The notes under the pieces were generated by a model. It was not told the DNA's origin. It saw only the letters and a list, made by a program, of their open reading frames with translations, and did not search any database. Positions 63,228 to 64,000 of a stretch of DNA of 64,000 nucleotides are shown here, one piece after another. Position numbers and translations under genes: made by a program. Origin of the DNA: Chondrilla cf. caribensis (taxonomy: Eukaryota > Porifera > Demospongiae > Chondrillida > Chondrillidae); NCBI GenBank assembly GCA_964020155.1, contig OZ026548.1, forward strand, positions 3,177,397 to 3,241,396. Reading direction: 5' to 3'. Position 1 is the stretch's first letter; the number at the start of each line of letters is the position of its first letter.

Positions 63228-64000
63228 CTATGTACATTTGAGAGAGAAGCTATGTATATATGTACGTACATGCACATACCCAAAAGAGGTGTTTGCAACT
63301 GTTATTGTACATTACATCAGGTAGTTACGGGTATTTGCTTCCACATGTATGTCTATAATATATAGCAATACGGTAGGAAGCAGTGCGGCTGGTAAGGTTT
63401 AGGCTTTACTTTCGAAAATCCAGTTCTGCCATGCATCATTTGATTACATCATAATTCAAATGACATAATGATGTAATCAACCACGGCATCACTATAATAA
63501 TATACATGTCATAGAATTTGTACATGAGCATGGTGCTATCGAAGCCTAAGCAGGACAAATTACAGACTACCTCCATTGGTGAGAAACCTCAACAGCACCT
63601 CCCTTTTCAATCCCCACAACACACATTTGGTAAGAAGAATGGGACAGTTGTTACTCAATCATATACTGTGAAATGTTAAATAAACTAGACTAAGTATGCT
63701 TGTGTGAGTTATTGCAAGCGAAGCGAGTGGAAAATTACTCTATACAGCCTCCAAGTTACCACTTTTCAAATGCTTCCTATGGCCTTGTATAGTAGTACAT
63801 TGTGTGCATGTATGCTGTCAAATCATGTTCACATGTCAAACCTGTGGAAGTTGGAGTTATGCCCATCTGCATTGAGGGAGACAACCCAAGCTCTCTGTCT
63901 ATTCCGTTGAGAATAATTTTGACAACAGAAATGTGGATACACTTGGCAAAATGTGCATCTAAAAACAAAAGATACAGCATATGAGTTTAATATATTTTTA
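63228..64000. other. Right edge, possible further KDZ exon
   Basis: On the minus strand 63960-63857 lies between a TTTTTAG acceptor and a GTTTGA donor and is open in two frames. One is Cys-rich (CTFCQVYPHFCCQNYSQR); the other joins in phase to the next exon as ..TSTGYGSDLFEVD. A dyad TGATTACATCATAA / TTATG.TGTAATCA sits near 63440-63480. Nothing else was recognised. Confidence 0.3.

Overview
The window is eukaryotic nuclear DNA, AT-rich, with short GT-AG introns (about 60-300 bp in the clearest gene), (AC)n microsatellites and many DNA transposons. A multi-exon animal-type SGSM gene (RUN/RBD/TBC domains) and KDZ-, pogo-, hAT- and Helitron-type elements point to a compact invertebrate genome. 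A sponge-like animal is my guess, but nothing in the sequence proves the phylum. All gene models below were built by joining exons by eye.

Layout. (1) 1-5.9 kb: plus-strand SGSM-family Rab/Rap regulator, N- and C-terminal exons missing. (2) 5.9-18.8 kb: gene-poor DNA with several non-autonomous transposons (hAT-like 6173-6768; pogo/Tigger-like 9819-10677 and 15462-16138; foldback 15100-15196; long-TIR MITE 17461-17663), two AC microsatellites and a few orphan exon candidates. (3) 18.8-56.8 kb: a tandem array of a ~7.0 kb unit (A) and a ~5.6 kb unit (B) in the order B(partial)-A-B-A-B. Each unit carries a tiny two-exon, TATA-headed reading frame for a 35-residue peptide ending in a CVIL prenylation box. 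All units except the truncated first one also carry a degenerate non-LTR reverse transcriptase, an AC microsatellite and a pre-miRNA-like hairpin. (4) 29938-38605: a young, apparently intact 8.67 kb Helitron lying exactly at an A/B junction; the next A/B junction (51.3 kb) is its empty site. It encodes, on the minus strand, a 1827-residue protein made by one intron from a hydrophobic leader, a 2A ribosome-skipping motif, a PHD finger and a Rep-helicase, plus a separate RPA-like OB-fold protein. (5) 56.8-59.2 kb: a ~125-bp satellite split by an 806-bp pogo-family element with a remnant CENPB-type helix-turn-helix. (6) 59.2-63.2 kb: a convergent pair, an Ulp1/C48-like protease (+) and a KDZ-family transposase (-), both rebuilt across introns and both with frame irregularities.

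The strongest candidates for something undescribed are the Helitron whose Rep-helicase is fused by splicing to a leader-2A-PHD module, and the tandemly repeated CaaX microgene with its neighbouring hairpin.
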